Below are positions 33,854-43,216 of a stretch of 64,000 bases of DNA, piece by piece (positions within the stretch are counted from its first letter, which is position 1; every line of letters begins with the position of its first letter). Source of the stretch: Bog-473 sp963766995 (GTDB lineage Bacteria > Actinomycetota > Acidimicrobiia > Acidimicrobiales > RAAP-2). The stretch lies in NCBI GenBank assembly GCA_963766995.1, contig CAVYCE010000001.1:930001-994000 (forward strand), given 5' to 3'. The position numbers were made by a program, and so were the translations under genes. The notes under the pieces were generated by a model that was not told the origin of the DNA, ran no database searches, and was given only the letters and a program-made list of their open reading frames with translations.

Positions 33854-34267
33854 ATGGCTCCCAAGCTGACGCTGAGCGAACGCCAGTCATTCCTGGCCGA
33901 GAAACATGTCGCCATACTCAGCATCAGCGAAGAGGGTCGTGGTCCCCGCACCGTACCTATCTGGTACATGTACGAGCCGGGCGGCTCCCCGTACTTCGCC
34001 ACCGGAGCCAACAGCCGAAAGGCGGCACTGCTGGCCCAGGCCGGTCGCTGCACACTTTGCGTACAGGTCGATGAAGTCCCCTACCGGTATGTCACCGTCG
34101 AAGGGCCGGTTGCCATTTCGCCTCTGGAGGATCCGGCCGAGCGAGCGGCACTGGCCTATCGCTACCTCGGTCAGGAAATGGGCGACAAGTGGTTGGCGTC
34201 CACCGCTGGAAGCCCCACCATCATTGTGCGTCTCACTCCGGAGGTGTGGCGTTCCGGCGGCTCCTAG
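33854..34267 (+). CDS. pyridoxamine 5'-phosphate oxidase-like split-barrel protein
   Basis: A 137-residue split-barrel flavin/F420-binding family protein. LTLSERQSFLAEKHVAILSI and GPRTVPIWYMYEPGG near the N terminus, SRKAALLAQAGRCTLCVQVD in the middle and RYVTVEGPVAI form the PNPOx-like pattern seen in actinobacterial F420-dependent or heme-binding members. The exact cofactor cannot be assigned. The ATG follows AGAGGAG. An 18-bp palindrome lies just upstream, suggesting control by an unknown regulator. Confidence 0.75.
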   Translation: MAPKLTLSERQSFLAEKHVAILSISEEGRGPRTVPIWYMYEPGGSPYFATGANSRKAALLAQAGRCTLCVQVDEVPYRYVTVEGPVAISPLEDPAERAALAYRYLGQEMGDKWLASTAGSPTIIVRLTPEVWRSGGS

Positions 34268-34294
34268 TGGGTCTGTTTGCTGGCTCGCCCGCGG

Positions 34295-34876
34295 TTAGTC
34301 CGTCGCGACCACGGCCACGGCCATGCTCTCTGTGCAGGTGAGCGTGACGAGGACGGCGACATCGCCACCGGTCCAGACGCAGACACCCTTTCCGGACGCG
34401 TTGAGGATGAGGCCGCCGAAGTTTCCGCTACCGGCGGCGTCATTATCAGTGACGGCAGTCTTCCCCGTGCAGCCCCCGAGGAGGGCCAAGCTATTGGAGC
34501 AGGACGCAGAGGTGGTGAAGGGACCGATCGGAGTCGTGACCCCAGCAGCTGAGTACGACCCATTCACGATCGTCGTGGCTTTGCCGCCGACGTCAATGCC
34601 AACTGCTGCGTTGGCGACAGTGGTGGCCAGGAGCTCACACTGGTCGAAGGCCTCCGCGGGCGATGGGCAGTTTTCAACCGGCGTCGAGCAGGTGGTCGAC
34701 TGGCCTGGTAGCAGCAGCGTTTGCACCGTGCACGACACGCTGGTCGTGGTCGACGGCGAGGTGGTGGCGCCCGCACTAGGCGCGGTCATCAGCAGTTCCA
34801 TCGGCAACAGCGTCCCCAGGAGGACGATGACGGGCAGCCCCAGGCGGACAAGCTTGCCGCCGAATAGATCCTTCAT
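34295..34876 (-). CDS. secreted Cys-rich protein of unknown function
   Basis: A 193-residue predicted exported protein. A signal peptide is clear: MKDLFGGKLVRLGLPVIVLL, then a hydrophobic run ending in SAGATT near residue 39. The mature part is Thr/Ser/Gly-rich, with eight Cys that could make four disulfides and almost no charged residues except near the middle. It is not recognised as any family. The ATG follows GGAAGGAA. It lies downstream of the nuo operon but behind a hairpin, so it probably has its own promoter in the 180-base gap. Confidence 0.6.
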   Translation of the reverse strand: MKDLFGGKLVRLGLPVIVLLGTLLPMELLMTAPSAGATTSPSTTTSVSCTVQTLLLPGQSTTCSTPVENCPSPAEAFDQCELLATTVANAAVGIDVGGKATTIVNGSYSAAGVTTPIGPFTTSASCSNSLALLGGCTGKTAVTDNDAAGSGNFGGLILNASGKGVCVWTGGDVAVLVTLTCTESMAVAVVATD

Positions 34877-35056
34877 GTGTGTGTTCCTTCCGCCTCAATC
34901 GGGCCACCGACCAGCGACCCTCACGAACCAGATTGTGCGTTTTGGCCGCAAATTGCAACCTCTATGAAGTGAACTGGTGGGTCAGCGACTCTCCGGGCGA
35001 CCGGGCACAAGTGGTCAGCTCAAGGCGTTCGGCCTTTTGAGCCGTCTCCCGCTCCG
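34877..35056. other. 180-base gap between nuoN and the Cys-rich gene
   Basis: No coding frame is supported here. It contains the hairpin at 35018-35042 and presumably the promoter of the Cys-rich gene on the minus strand. I could not single out a -10 hexamer with confidence. Confidence 0.5.
35018..35042 (-). terminator. hairpin after nuoN, possible terminator
   Basis: The stem GCTCAAGGC pairs with GCC-TT-TTGAGC, leaving a two-base bulge and a five-base loop. It lies 15 bases after the nuoN stop. No U-run follows, so intrinsic termination is possible but not certain. Confidence 0.4.
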
Positions 35057-36709
35057 TTAGTGGGACAGGAACAGCAGTGTGGCGTGATTGGCGAAGTCCA
35101 GGAGCGGCTGGGGCCACACGCCGAAGACGATGGTCACCGCCGTGCACAGACCGATGGCCACGCCGGTGAGCGGAGGCACCGGCACCACTGAAGGAGCCGT
35201 GGGGGGAGATGCCTCGGTGAGGATGAGCTCCGCGTTCAAGGTCGACACCGTGCCCGAGACGCCGTCAGGGCTGGCCCAGGCGATCTGAGTGCCACTGTCG
35301 TCCCTGGCTGGAGTGACCATGGCTTCACTGCCGGCGATGGGCGAGTACATCAGGACTGCCACTCGCAGGTAGAAGAAGGCGGCGATGGCGGCTGTCACCA
35401 TGGCGATGACAGCCAACGGCACCGACCCGCCGGACACCGTGGCCAGGACTACCTGCAGCTTGGCCCACAGACCGGTAGTGAACGGCGCACCGGCCTGAGC
35501 CAACAGCAGGATGGCAAAGGTAAGGGCCAACAATGGCTGGCGCTGAGCCAAGCCGCGATAACTGGTGATGTCGTGGTCTGTATCGCCCTCACGGCCCAGC
35601 ACCGTGACGATGGCAAAACTGCCGATGGTCATGAAGGTGTAGGCGAACAGGTAGTACAGAGATGCGTTGACGCCGCGCGACGTGGCCGACTCCACGCCGA
35701 GGAAGATGAAGCCGGCATGGTTGATGGACGAGTAGGCCAGCATGCGCTTGATGTCACGTTGGCGCAACGCCAGCACCGAACCGACAACGAGTGACAGCAC
35801 GGCTAGGCCGTAGACGATGGGGCGCCAATCGGTGGTGATAAGGCCCAAAGAAGAGAACAGCACTCGCAGCATGGCGGCAAAGGCACCAGCCTTGGCCACG
35901 GCGGACATGAACCCGGTCACCGGCGAGGGCGCACCCTCATAGACGTCGGGCGTCCACATGTGGAAGGGAACGGCTGCCACCTTGAAGGCAAAGCCGACCA
36001 ACATGAGGCCAAGTCCGGCCAGTAGCAGGCCATTGCTAAGCACCACGTTCTTGGAGAGGAAGTCAGCGATCTGGGTCAGGTTGGTCGACCCCGTGGCGCC
36101 ATACGTCAGCGCGATGCCGTAGACGAAGATGGCCGATGAGAAACCACCGAGAATGAAATATTTGAGCGCCGCCTCACCGGAAGCAGCTCGCCGGTGATTG
36201 AAGGCGGTGAGGACGTACAGCGCGATGGAGAGGATCTCCAAGCCCAAGAACACGATGATCAGGTCGTCGGCCATGGCCATCAACATGGCGCCCGAGGCCG
36301 AGACCAGAGCCAGCACGTGGAATTCGGCGCCCTGAATCCCTTCTCGGGCCAGGTAGCCATCGGCCACCAGGGCCGTGAGCAGCATGGCCGAGCTGATGAG
36401 GATGTTGAACAGCACGCTGAAGCCATCCATGGTCACCGCGTGAGCCACGTAGGTATGGGCACCGTGCTCCATCACATCCGACCACTGCCAGAGCGAGACG
36501 CCCAATGAGGTGCCCGAAACGATGACGGCGCCGAGGGTGCTCACCCGCACCCGCAGCGGACGACCAACTAGTGAGGCGATGCCGAGCAGCAGCACGGCGC
36601 CGCCGATCATGATCATCGGGGGCAGGATGCTGAGGTACCGGATGTAGGGCAGCGCCAGCTTGTCGGGAATGGCCGGAGCCACGGTGGTGGCCAGCAGGCT
36701 GCTGATCAT
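35057..36709 (-). CDS. nuoN: NADH-quinone oxidoreductase subunit N
   Basis: Antiporter-like membrane subunit of complex I, 550 residues with about fourteen transmembrane helices. Conserved charged helix residues appear in FLGLEILSIALYVLTAFN and in FKVAAVPFHMWTPDVYEGAP, and MLAYSSINHAGFIFLG is a family hallmark. An insertion of about 40 residues (PIAGSEAMVTPARDDSGTQI onward, about 430-475) in a loop near the C terminus is longer than in E. coli NuoN. It is the last gene of the operon; its ATG overlaps nuoM (ATGA). Confidence 0.94.
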   Translation of the reverse strand: MISSLLATTVAPAIPDKLALPYIRYLSILPPMIMIGGAVLLLGIASLVGRPLRVRVSTLGAVIVSGTSLGVSLWQWSDVMEHGAHTYVAHAVTMDGFSVLFNILISSAMLLTALVADGYLAREGIQGAEFHVLALVSASGAMLMAMADDLIIVFLGLEILSIALYVLTAFNHRRAASGEAALKYFILGGFSSAIFVYGIALTYGATGSTNLTQIADFLSKNVVLSNGLLLAGLGLMLVGFAFKVAAVPFHMWTPDVYEGAPSPVTGFMSAVAKAGAFAAMLRVLFSSLGLITTDWRPIVYGLAVLSLVVGSVLALRQRDIKRMLAYSSINHAGFIFLGVESATSRGVNASLYYLFAYTFMTIGSFAIVTVLGREGDTDHDITSYRGLAQRQPLLALTFAILLLAQAGAPFTTGLWAKLQVVLATVSGGSVPLAVIAMVTAAIAAFFYLRVAVLMYSPIAGSEAMVTPARDDSGTQIAWASPDGVSGTVSTLNAELILTEASPPTAPSVVPVPPLTGVAIGLCTAVTIVFGVWPQPLLDFANHATLLFLSH

Positions 36710-38250
36710 CGCTGTCCCTCCGTCACGCCGTGAGTGGCCACCGCCGGCTGGTAATGCCCGGTGGCATGTTCAACGTGGGCCACCAACTGGTTGACCGACG
36801 GGTTAATGCGATCGAGCACCGGCTTGGGGTACACCCCCAGGAACACAATGAGGATGATGAGGGGGGCGATGACAAGGCGCTCGGGCCACCCGAGATCCTT
36901 CATTTTGGCGTCCTCACCCTTGGGCACACCGTGGAATACCTGCTGATAGGCCCAAAGCAAGTAGATGGCCGCCACGATGACGCCGACGACTGCCACCACC
37001 GCCCACCAGCGGTGGGTGATGAAAGTGCCGGAGAGCACCAGGAACTCACTGACAAAGCCGTTGAGACCGGGCACGCCGATGGAGGCCATCATCACGACAG
37101 TGAAGAGGCCGGCCATGACGGGCGCCACCTTTTGCAGTCCGGTCATCTCGTTGGCCTGCCAGGTGCCGCGGCGTTCGTAGATAAAGCCGATGAGGATGAA
37201 GAGTGCGCCCACAATCAGACCGTGGTTGATCATGAGCAGCACCGCACCCGAGAGGCCTTGCGAGCTGAGGGCGAAAATGCCTAAGGCGATGAAGCCGATC
37301 TGGGCCAATGACGAGTAAGCCACGAGGCGCTTGAGGTCCCGCTGGGCGCAGGCCACGATGGCGCCGTAGAGAATCCCGATGACGGCCAGCGTCAAGAGCA
37401 GTGGCGCCAGCGTGCGCGTGGCGTGCGGAAACAACGTGAGGTCGAAACGGATGATCCCGTAAGTGCCGAGCTTGGCCAGAATGCCCGACAGAATGACCGA
37501 TCCCCCTTCGGGCGCTTCGGTGTAGGCGTCGGGGGACCAGGTGTGGAACGGGAACAGCGGAGCCTTAATGGCGAAGGCAGAAGTAAAGGCCAAGAAGAGC
37601 AGTATCTCCGTGGAGTCCGACAGGTGCGTGTGCTCCAACGCCAACAACGAGAACGTCAGCACGTGTGTCTGTGATTCATGGATGAAGGCCAGAGCCAGAA
37701 TCCCAACCAGCAGGAAAGCAGAACCGAGAAAGGTGTAAAGGAAGAACTTGATGGCGGCGTACGCCCGTCGCTCATGGCCCCAACCGGCGATGATGAAGTA
37801 GGCCGGCACCAAGGTGAGCTCGAAGAACAAGAAGAAGACGATGAGGTCGAGGGACAGGAAGCTGCCCATGACGGCCGCTTCCAACAGGAGCATCCAGACC
37901 GCGTAGGTGCGCCCATTGGTCTTGCGCAGGCCCATGAGAATGATCAGCGGGAAGAGCACGGCGGCCAGCAGGACCAGGAACACCGAGATCCCATCGACAC
38001 CCAGGTTCCATCGCACGCCTAAGGCGGTGCCGGTGTACGTGTGGTTCGACACCAACTGGAAGCCGCCGTCGTTCACCTTCATGGCGATCATGGCCCGGAC
38101 GGCCACCACCAGCGTCAAGAGCGAGGTGATGATGGCGATGGCGTCGGTCAGATCCTTGTTGATGCGCTTGTCCAGGCCGAGCAGCGCCAACACAATCCCA
38201 CCGATGGCCGGAATGAGGATGATGGCGGTGAGGTACGGAAATTCGCTCAT
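36706..38250 (-). CDS. nuoM: NADH-quinone oxidoreductase subunit M
   Basis: Antiporter-like proton-pumping subunit of complex I, 514 residues with about fourteen transmembrane helices. Helix motifs visible include LFFELTLVPAYFIIAGWG, with the conserved Glu, FPFHTWSPDAYTEAP and VAYSSLAQIGFIALGIF. The ATG at 38250 overlaps the nuoL stop as ATGA; a GTG three codons upstream was not used. The C-terminal 30 residues after the last helix are polar. Confidence 0.95.
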   Translation of the reverse strand: MSEFPYLTAIILIPAIGGIVLALLGLDKRINKDLTDAIAIITSLLTLVVAVRAMIAMKVNDGGFQLVSNHTYTGTALGVRWNLGVDGISVFLVLLAAVLFPLIILMGLRKTNGRTYAVWMLLLEAAVMGSFLSLDLIVFFLFFELTLVPAYFIIAGWGHERRAYAAIKFFLYTFLGSAFLLVGILALAFIHESQTHVLTFSLLALEHTHLSDSTEILLFLAFTSAFAIKAPLFPFHTWSPDAYTEAPEGGSVILSGILAKLGTYGIIRFDLTLFPHATRTLAPLLLTLAVIGILYGAIVACAQRDLKRLVAYSSLAQIGFIALGIFALSSQGLSGAVLLMINHGLIVGALFILIGFIYERRGTWQANEMTGLQKVAPVMAGLFTVVMMASIGVPGLNGFVSEFLVLSGTFITHRWWAVVAVVGVIVAAIYLLWAYQQVFHGVPKGEDAKMKDLGWPERLVIAPLIILIVFLGVYPKPVLDRINPSVNQLVAHVEHATGHYQPAVATHGVTEGQR

Positions 38251-40163
38251 GACCACCACGTCCGGCTCAGCAAGAAGACGATCAAGGCGGCCATGCCGAC
38301 CGAGATGCCAAGGGCATAGTGACGGGCGTAGCCGGTCTGCATCTTGCGGGTGGCGGTGCCGGTGGTCTTGACCAGCTTCGCCGTGCCGTTGACAGCCCCG
38401 TCAATAATGCGGGCGTCCACCACCCAGGCCAAGAACGTGGCCAGCTTTTGGCTGGGCCGGCCAATGATGGTGTCGTAGAAGTCATCCCAGTACCAGACCT
38501 GCTGCAGGAACTGCGGCTCGAGTTGCGGCTTGTCCACCTGGGCTCCTCGCCACAACGCCACCGCCACAATCACTCCGATCAGGGCTGCGGCAAAGTCCGT
38601 CACACCCAACACCCAGAGTCCGCCGGTATGAATGCGGTCGTCGTAGAGGCTGCCGCTGAACACGGGAGCCAGCCAGTTGGCCAGCGAGTCGCGGTGAGCC
38701 CAGGGCAGATCGAGGATGCCGGCCAGGAACGCGGCCACGGCCAGGACCACCAGTGGGAGCCGCATGACCCAGGGCGATTCGTGGGGGGTGTGGAGCGCTG
38801 GTTCGCCGTTGGGACCGACTTCTTGCCAGCGTGGGTCACCACTGAAGGCCAGGACTTGCAGTCGGGTCATGTAATAGGCGGTAAGGACGGCAGTCAACAA
38901 TCCGAGCACCCACAGCACCTTGTAGTGGGCGTAGACGTTGTCGAGCACATCACCCTTGGCCCAGAAACCGGCCAGCGGCGGGATGCCGGCGATGGCCAGC
39001 CAGCCCACCGTAAAGGTCACCGTGGTCCACTTCATGGTGCGGCGTAGTGCGCCCATGCGCTTGAGGTCCTGCTCGTCGTCCAAGCCATGGATGACCGAGC
39101 CGGCAGCCAGGAAGAGGAGTCCCTTGAAGAAGGCGTGGGCCACCATGAGGAAGATGGCAGCCACGTACGCGCCCGATCCGACAGCCAAGACCATGTAGCC
39201 GATCTGGGAGACAGTGGAGAAGGCCAACACCTTTTTGATGTCCTGCTGAGCGCACGCCACAGTGGCGGCCACGAAAGCAGTGATGCCGCCGACGGTGGCG
39301 ATGACGTCCATGCCGGTGTGGGACAGCACCAACAAGTGGTTCATACGACAGAGCAGATAGACGCCGGCCGTGACCATGGTGGCGGCGTGGATGAGGGCCG
39401 ACACGGGGGTCGGACCTTCCATGGCATCGGGCAACCAGTTGAACAACGGGATCTGGGCCGACTTCCCGGTGGCGGCCAGGAAAAGGAGGAGCACCGCAGC
39501 AGTCGCGGTCCCGCCCCCCAGGTGGTGCAGCTGCCCAAAAATCCCACCGCCCGGTCCACCGGTGTACTCAATGGTGCCCGTCTTCTCGAAGATCAAGAAG
39601 ATGGCCAACAGGAAGCCGGCGTCACCGATGCGGTTGTAAATGAAGGCCTTTTTGCCAGCTGATGCTGCGCTGTCGCGATGGAACCAGAACGACACCAGCC
39701 AGTAGGAGCAAACGCCCACGCCTTCCCATCCCACGAAGGTGAGCAGCAGGTTGTTGGACAGGACCAACACCAGCATGGAGAAGACGAACAAGTTGAGGTA
39801 GATGAAGAACTTGGAGTAGTCGGGATCGCCCTTCATGTATCCGATGGAGTACAGATGGATGAGCGCACTGACCCCGGTAATGAACATGCACATAGTGATG
39901 GACAACGGGTCCACCTGAATCCCCACGGGCACGGTCAGTCCGCCCACATGGAACCAGGTGAAGTAGTTGTCCAGGAAGATGCGATGAGCCGACGGCTCGC
40001 CGGACAATGAGCCCAAACTCAGACAAGCGATGACGAACGAGGCCGCGACGGCCACCGTGCCGACGATCCCGGCGACCGGATCGCCCAGACGGCGCCCGGC
40101 AAACACCAGCACCACAAAGCCGACGAGCGGCAGAAGTGGCATGAGGAATGCAGCGTGGAGCAC
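38247..40163 (-). CDS. nuoL: NADH-quinone oxidoreductase subunit L
   Basis: The largest antiporter-like subunit of complex I, 638 residues, including the C-terminal lateral helix that runs along the membrane arm. NLLLTFVGWEGVGVCSYWLV carries the conserved Glu, and IPLFNWLPDAMEGPTPVSAL and VLAFSTVSQIGYMVLAVG are diagnostic. It starts at GTG 8 bases after the nuoK stop, without a strong ribosome-binding site, so it is likely translated by coupling. Confidence 0.95.
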   Translation of the reverse strand: MLHAAFLMPLLPLVGFVVLVFAGRRLGDPVAGIVGTVAVAASFVIACLSLGSLSGEPSAHRIFLDNYFTWFHVGGLTVPVGIQVDPLSITMCMFITGVSALIHLYSIGYMKGDPDYSKFFIYLNLFVFSMLVLVLSNNLLLTFVGWEGVGVCSYWLVSFWFHRDSAASAGKKAFIYNRIGDAGFLLAIFLIFEKTGTIEYTGGPGGGIFGQLHHLGGGTATAAVLLLFLAATGKSAQIPLFNWLPDAMEGPTPVSALIHAATMVTAGVYLLCRMNHLLVLSHTGMDVIATVGGITAFVAATVACAQQDIKKVLAFSTVSQIGYMVLAVGSGAYVAAIFLMVAHAFFKGLLFLAAGSVIHGLDDEQDLKRMGALRRTMKWTTVTFTVGWLAIAGIPPLAGFWAKGDVLDNVYAHYKVLWVLGLLTAVLTAYYMTRLQVLAFSGDPRWQEVGPNGEPALHTPHESPWVMRLPLVVLAVAAFLAGILDLPWAHRDSLANWLAPVFSGSLYDDRIHTGGLWVLGVTDFAAALIGVIVAVALWRGAQVDKPQLEPQFLQQVWYWDDFYDTIIGRPSQKLATFLAWVVDARIIDGAVNGTAKLVKTTGTATRKMQTGYARHYALGISVGMAALIVFLLSRTWWS

Positions 40164-40171
40164 GGTTCGGA

Positions 40172-40477
40172 TCAGCCCTTCAAGGAGTGGAGATCATCGG
40201 CCACCGTGGTGGACCGTCGCCGGAAATTGGTCACCACGATGCCCAGTCCGACCACGACTTCAGCCGCCGCGACCACGAGCACGAAGAACACGACGGCCTG
40301 GCCCCCAATGTCACCCAACATGCGGGCGAAGGTGACAAAGGTGAGGTTGGCCGCATTGAGCATGAGCTCAATGCACATAAACATGATGAGGACGTTGCGC
40401 CGCACCAGCAGGCCAACCGCTCCGATGGAGAAGACGACGGCCGCCAATATGAGGTACCAGGCCCCGCTGAGGCTCAT
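40172..40477 (-). CDS. nuoK: NADH-quinone oxidoreductase subunit K
   Basis: A 101-residue subunit with three transmembrane helices. The two membrane Glu residues needed for coupling appear in MFMCIELMLNAANL and in VLVVAAAEVVVGLGIVV. It is of normal length. It starts with ATGA on nuoJ. Confidence 0.95.
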   Translation of the reverse strand: MSLSGAWYLILAAVVFSIGAVGLLVRRNVLIMFMCIELMLNAANLTFVTFARMLGDIGGQAVVFFVLVVAAAEVVVGLGIVVTNFRRRSTTVADDLHSLKG

Positions 40478-41100
40478 AACGGCCGCTCGCTTTCTGCCCG
40501 GTCGGCATCGACCTCATGCGGTGTGGGAGGGCGACGGGCCAGCACCACTGCACCCACCACAGCAATGACCAGTAGAGCCGCCGTGGCCTCGAAGGCGAAC
40601 AGATACGTGGTGAACAGCGACTTACCCAGCTGGGCCACTTCACCCGACGGGGAGCTGCTGTCGGAAATGTGACCTTGAATGGGACCAACCACCTGTCGGG
40701 CACCTGTCACCCAGTGGGCAGTGGCGGCCATGGCAATCACTCCGGCCAAGGTGATGCCGATCATGACGAAGGCCAGTGGTCGCTGCCCCACCAGCGGCTC
40801 GGTGGTGATGTCCTCGCGCTTGTCGACGCCCAGAAACATGATCACAAAGAGGAAGAGCACGACGATGGCTCCGGCGTAGACGATGATCTGCACCGCGGCA
40901 AGGAAGTCGGCCTCCTGCTCAATGAACAGCACCGCCACGCCGAACAGGGTCATCACCAGGCTCAGCGCCGCGTGCACTGGGTTGCTGCTAGTGACCACGC
41001 CAAGGGCACCCACCAGAATCACCGCCGCGCTGGCTGCGAACACCAGCAGATCAGGCCAGGCCACGCGCGTCGAAGCCAAGAGGAAGACAGAGTGCAACAT
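40474..41100 (-). CDS. nuoJ: NADH-quinone oxidoreductase subunit J
   Basis: A 208-residue membrane subunit with five helices. PVHAALSLVMTLFGVAVLFI and YAGAIVVLFLFVIMFLGVDK are the conserved blocks, the second containing the helix-3 pi-bulge region. The polar C-terminal tail is longer than in E. coli. Its ATG shares one base with the nuoI stop (TGATG). Confidence 0.94.
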   Translation of the reverse strand: MLHSVFLLASTRVAWPDLLVFAASAAVILVGALGVVTSSNPVHAALSLVMTLFGVAVLFIEQEADFLAAVQIIVYAGAIVVLFLFVIMFLGVDKREDITTEPLVGQRPLAFVMIGITLAGVIAMAATAHWVTGARQVVGPIQGHISDSSSPSGEVAQLGKSLFTTYLFAFEATAALLVIAVVGAVVLARRPPTPHEVDADRAESERPL

Positions 41101-41978
41101 CAGCTCTCCACCTCGGCTACCGCGCTGGACTGCGTGGCGCTGATTTCCTTGGCCTTGGCCTTGGCCTCTTTGCGGGTGGACCGCAGTTCCTGCATCCGGG
41201 CCCGCGTGGCGTCCATCTTCTTCTTGTTGCGCTCGGCCCCGAGCTTGGCCCGCCAGATCCGGCCTTGCATGCCGCGGTGGGCCAGCGGGATGTCTTCAGG
41301 CAAGAGGTGATTCTCAAGCACCTCGCGCAACGGCTTGCTGCCGGTAAGCCCGTCGTTGCGAAGGCCAGATTGCCCGCCTTCCGGGGCGCGAACGCCGTAG
41401 CCAAGCTCGCCCGACCACTGCACCTCACCCTCGTAGGCGGCGCTCCCTGAAGGCGAGGTGGCCCTCATCCAGCCCGAGGTCATCATGTCGTCGCCGGGGC
41501 GCCAGTCCTCCCAGGGGAGTTTCTGCGGCATGCCCTGGTCATCCACCAACAGTTCGGCTTTGGTGTAGATGGCGTCGGAGCGATTGGTAAAGGAGAACTC
41601 GAACAGCTTCGACTCGGTGATGGCTTCGGTGGGACAGGCCTCCACGCACATGTCGCAGTGAATGCAACGCAGGTAGTTGATTTCGTAGACGTACCCGTAG
41701 CGTTCGCCCGGTGAGACCGGGTGATCCGGAGGATTGTCGAGGCCGCGAACATAAATGCAGTCGGCCGGGCACACGCCGGCGCAAAGCTCGCAACCGATGC
41801 ACTTTTCCATACCGTCCTCGTAGCGATTGAGGACATGGCGACCGTGCTGGCGCGGCTGCTTTGGCTTCTTCTCGTCAGGGTAGAAGCGAGTGACGCGTGG
41901 GCGCGTCATGTGCTGAAGCGTCAGCTTGAAGCCGCCGAAGAAGCTCAACTGGTCCTTCATCTCGTCACCGACACCCAT
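41100..41978 (-). CDS. nuoI: NADH-quinone oxidoreductase subunit I with long basic C-terminal extension
   Basis: Ferredoxin-like subunit with two 4Fe-4S clusters (N6a, N6b). The ligand sets are CIGCELCAGVCP (about residue 60-71) and CIHCDMCVEACP (about 104-115). The protein has 292 residues, about 100 more than most NuoI. The extra part begins after the ferredoxin fold (WEDWRPGDDMMTSGW) and ends in a charged, Lys/Arg/Ala-rich predicted helix (AERNKKKMDATRARMQELRS). The role of the extension is unknown. Its ATG shares one base with the nuoH stop. Confidence 0.93.
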   Translation of the reverse strand: MGVGDEMKDQLSFFGGFKLTLQHMTRPRVTRFYPDEKKPKQPRQHGRHVLNRYEDGMEKCIGCELCAGVCPADCIYVRGLDNPPDHPVSPGERYGYVYEINYLRCIHCDMCVEACPTEAITESKLFEFSFTNRSDAIYTKAELLVDDQGMPQKLPWEDWRPGDDMMTSGWMRATSPSGSAAYEGEVQWSGELGYGVRAPEGGQSGLRNDGLTGSKPLREVLENHLLPEDIPLAHRGMQGRIWRAKLGAERNKKKMDATRARMQELRSTRKEAKAKAKEISATQSSAVAEVES

Positions 41979-43216
41979 CAGGCGCCACCTCCCTTGACGG
42001 GACCGGTAACCCCGTCAACAGGCTCGGGCCGAGCAGCGCGCGTGACGCGCTGACCGATGGCCGGCAGGATCGAATCCAGCTCACTCTTGCCCGAACCCAG
42101 TTGGTTGGCCCGAGTCAACAGGACAGCGGCACCGATGACCACCGGCAACATGAAGAGGCCACGCCAGTGCCAGGTCACCACACTGGCCACCAGGAGGAGC
42201 CAACCCAGCGTCATGGGAATCAGACGCTTCCATCCGAGATCCATGAGCTGGTCGTAGCGCAGTCGAGGCAGTGCGGCTCGGAACCAGACATATATGAAAC
42301 AGAAAGCGACGGTCTTGCCCAAGAAGTAGATCACTGGCATGTAGATGAGGGCGCCAGGAATGTGCGGGATGTAGCCGTTAGGCCCTCCCAGGAACAAGGT
42401 GACCACCACGGCCGACATGGTGATGGTGTTCATGAATTCGGCCAAGAAGAAGAGACCGAACCAAATCGACGAATATTCGGTGACGAAGCCACCCACCAAT
42501 TCCTGCTCGGCCTCGACCAGGTCGAAGGGCGGGCGGTTCATTTCGGCCGTGACCGCAATCATGAAGAAGATGAACGGCAGGAAGCCGAGGCGAATGATGT
42601 TCCAGTTCCAGAATCCGTTGGACTGCGCCGCGATGATGGCCCTGGTCGAGAGCGAGTGACTGACCAACACGACGGTCACCACAGACATCCCGAGCGCCGC
42701 CTCGTAGGAAATCACCTGGGCTGAGGCCCGGACCGATCCCAGCAGCGGGTACTTCGAACCCGACGACCAGCCCGCCAGCATCACGCCGTAGACGGCAATA
42801 CCTGACATGGCCAACACCAGAAGGATGCCCATCGGCGGGTCGGCCACCTGCAGCTCGAAGGTGTGGCCACCAATGGTGATGACGCCGCCGAACGGGACCA
42901 CGGCGAAGACCAGGAAGGCCGGGATAACCGAGAGGAAGGGTGCCAGCTTGAAGACGAAGGAGTCGGCCTCTGATGGGTAGAGGCTCTCCTTGAAGATCAG
43001 CTTGGTGATGTCGGCGAAAGATTGGAGGAGGCCCCACGGTCCGGCCCGGTTAGGACCGACCCGGCTCTGCATGTCCGAAATCACCTTGCGCTCGAACCAC
43101 ACCATCATGGCGGTGGCCGTAAGCAGGAACAGCAGCGCAATGATGACCTTGACGAAGACAATGACCAGGACCTGCCAATTGATGCCCTGATTGAAGAGCG
43201 GATCGATGGCGATCAC
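41978..43216 (-). CDS. nuoH: NADH-quinone oxidoreductase subunit H
   Basis: A 412-residue membrane subunit that forms part of the quinone-binding chamber, with eight helices. ERKVISDMQSRVGPNRAGPWG is the classical signature, and PFDLVEAEQELVGGFVTEYS and the charged loop RFRYDQ-like AALPRLRYDQLMDLGW are present. The C-terminal tail is Pro/Gly-rich and extends about 30 residues beyond the last helix. The GTG start overlaps the nuoG stop (GTGA). Confidence 0.95.
   Translation of the reverse strand: MIAIDPLFNQGINWQVLVIVFVKVIIALLFLLTATAMMVWFERKVISDMQSRVGPNRAGPWGLLQSFADITKLIFKESLYPSEADSFVFKLAPFLSVIPAFLVFAVVPFGGVITIGGHTFELQVADPPMGILLVLAMSGIAVYGVMLAGWSSGSKYPLLGSVRASAQVISYEAALGMSVVTVVLVSHSLSTRAIIAAQSNGFWNWNIIRLGFLPFIFFMIAVTAEMNRPPFDLVEAEQELVGGFVTEYSSIWFGLFFLAEFMNTITMSAVVVTLFLGGPNGYIPHIPGALIYMPVIYFLGKTVAFCFIYVWFRAALPRLRYDQLMDLGWKRLIPMTLGWLLLVASVVTWHWRGLFMLPVVIGAAVLLTRANQLGSGKSELDSILPAIGQRVTRAARPEPVDGVTGPVKGGGA

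Noticed and set aside
36174..42724. Plus-strand frames opposite nuoH-nuoN, some over 200 codons
   Set aside because: The translations are His/Gln/Asp-rich mirror images of hydrophobic membrane proteins and carry no domain.
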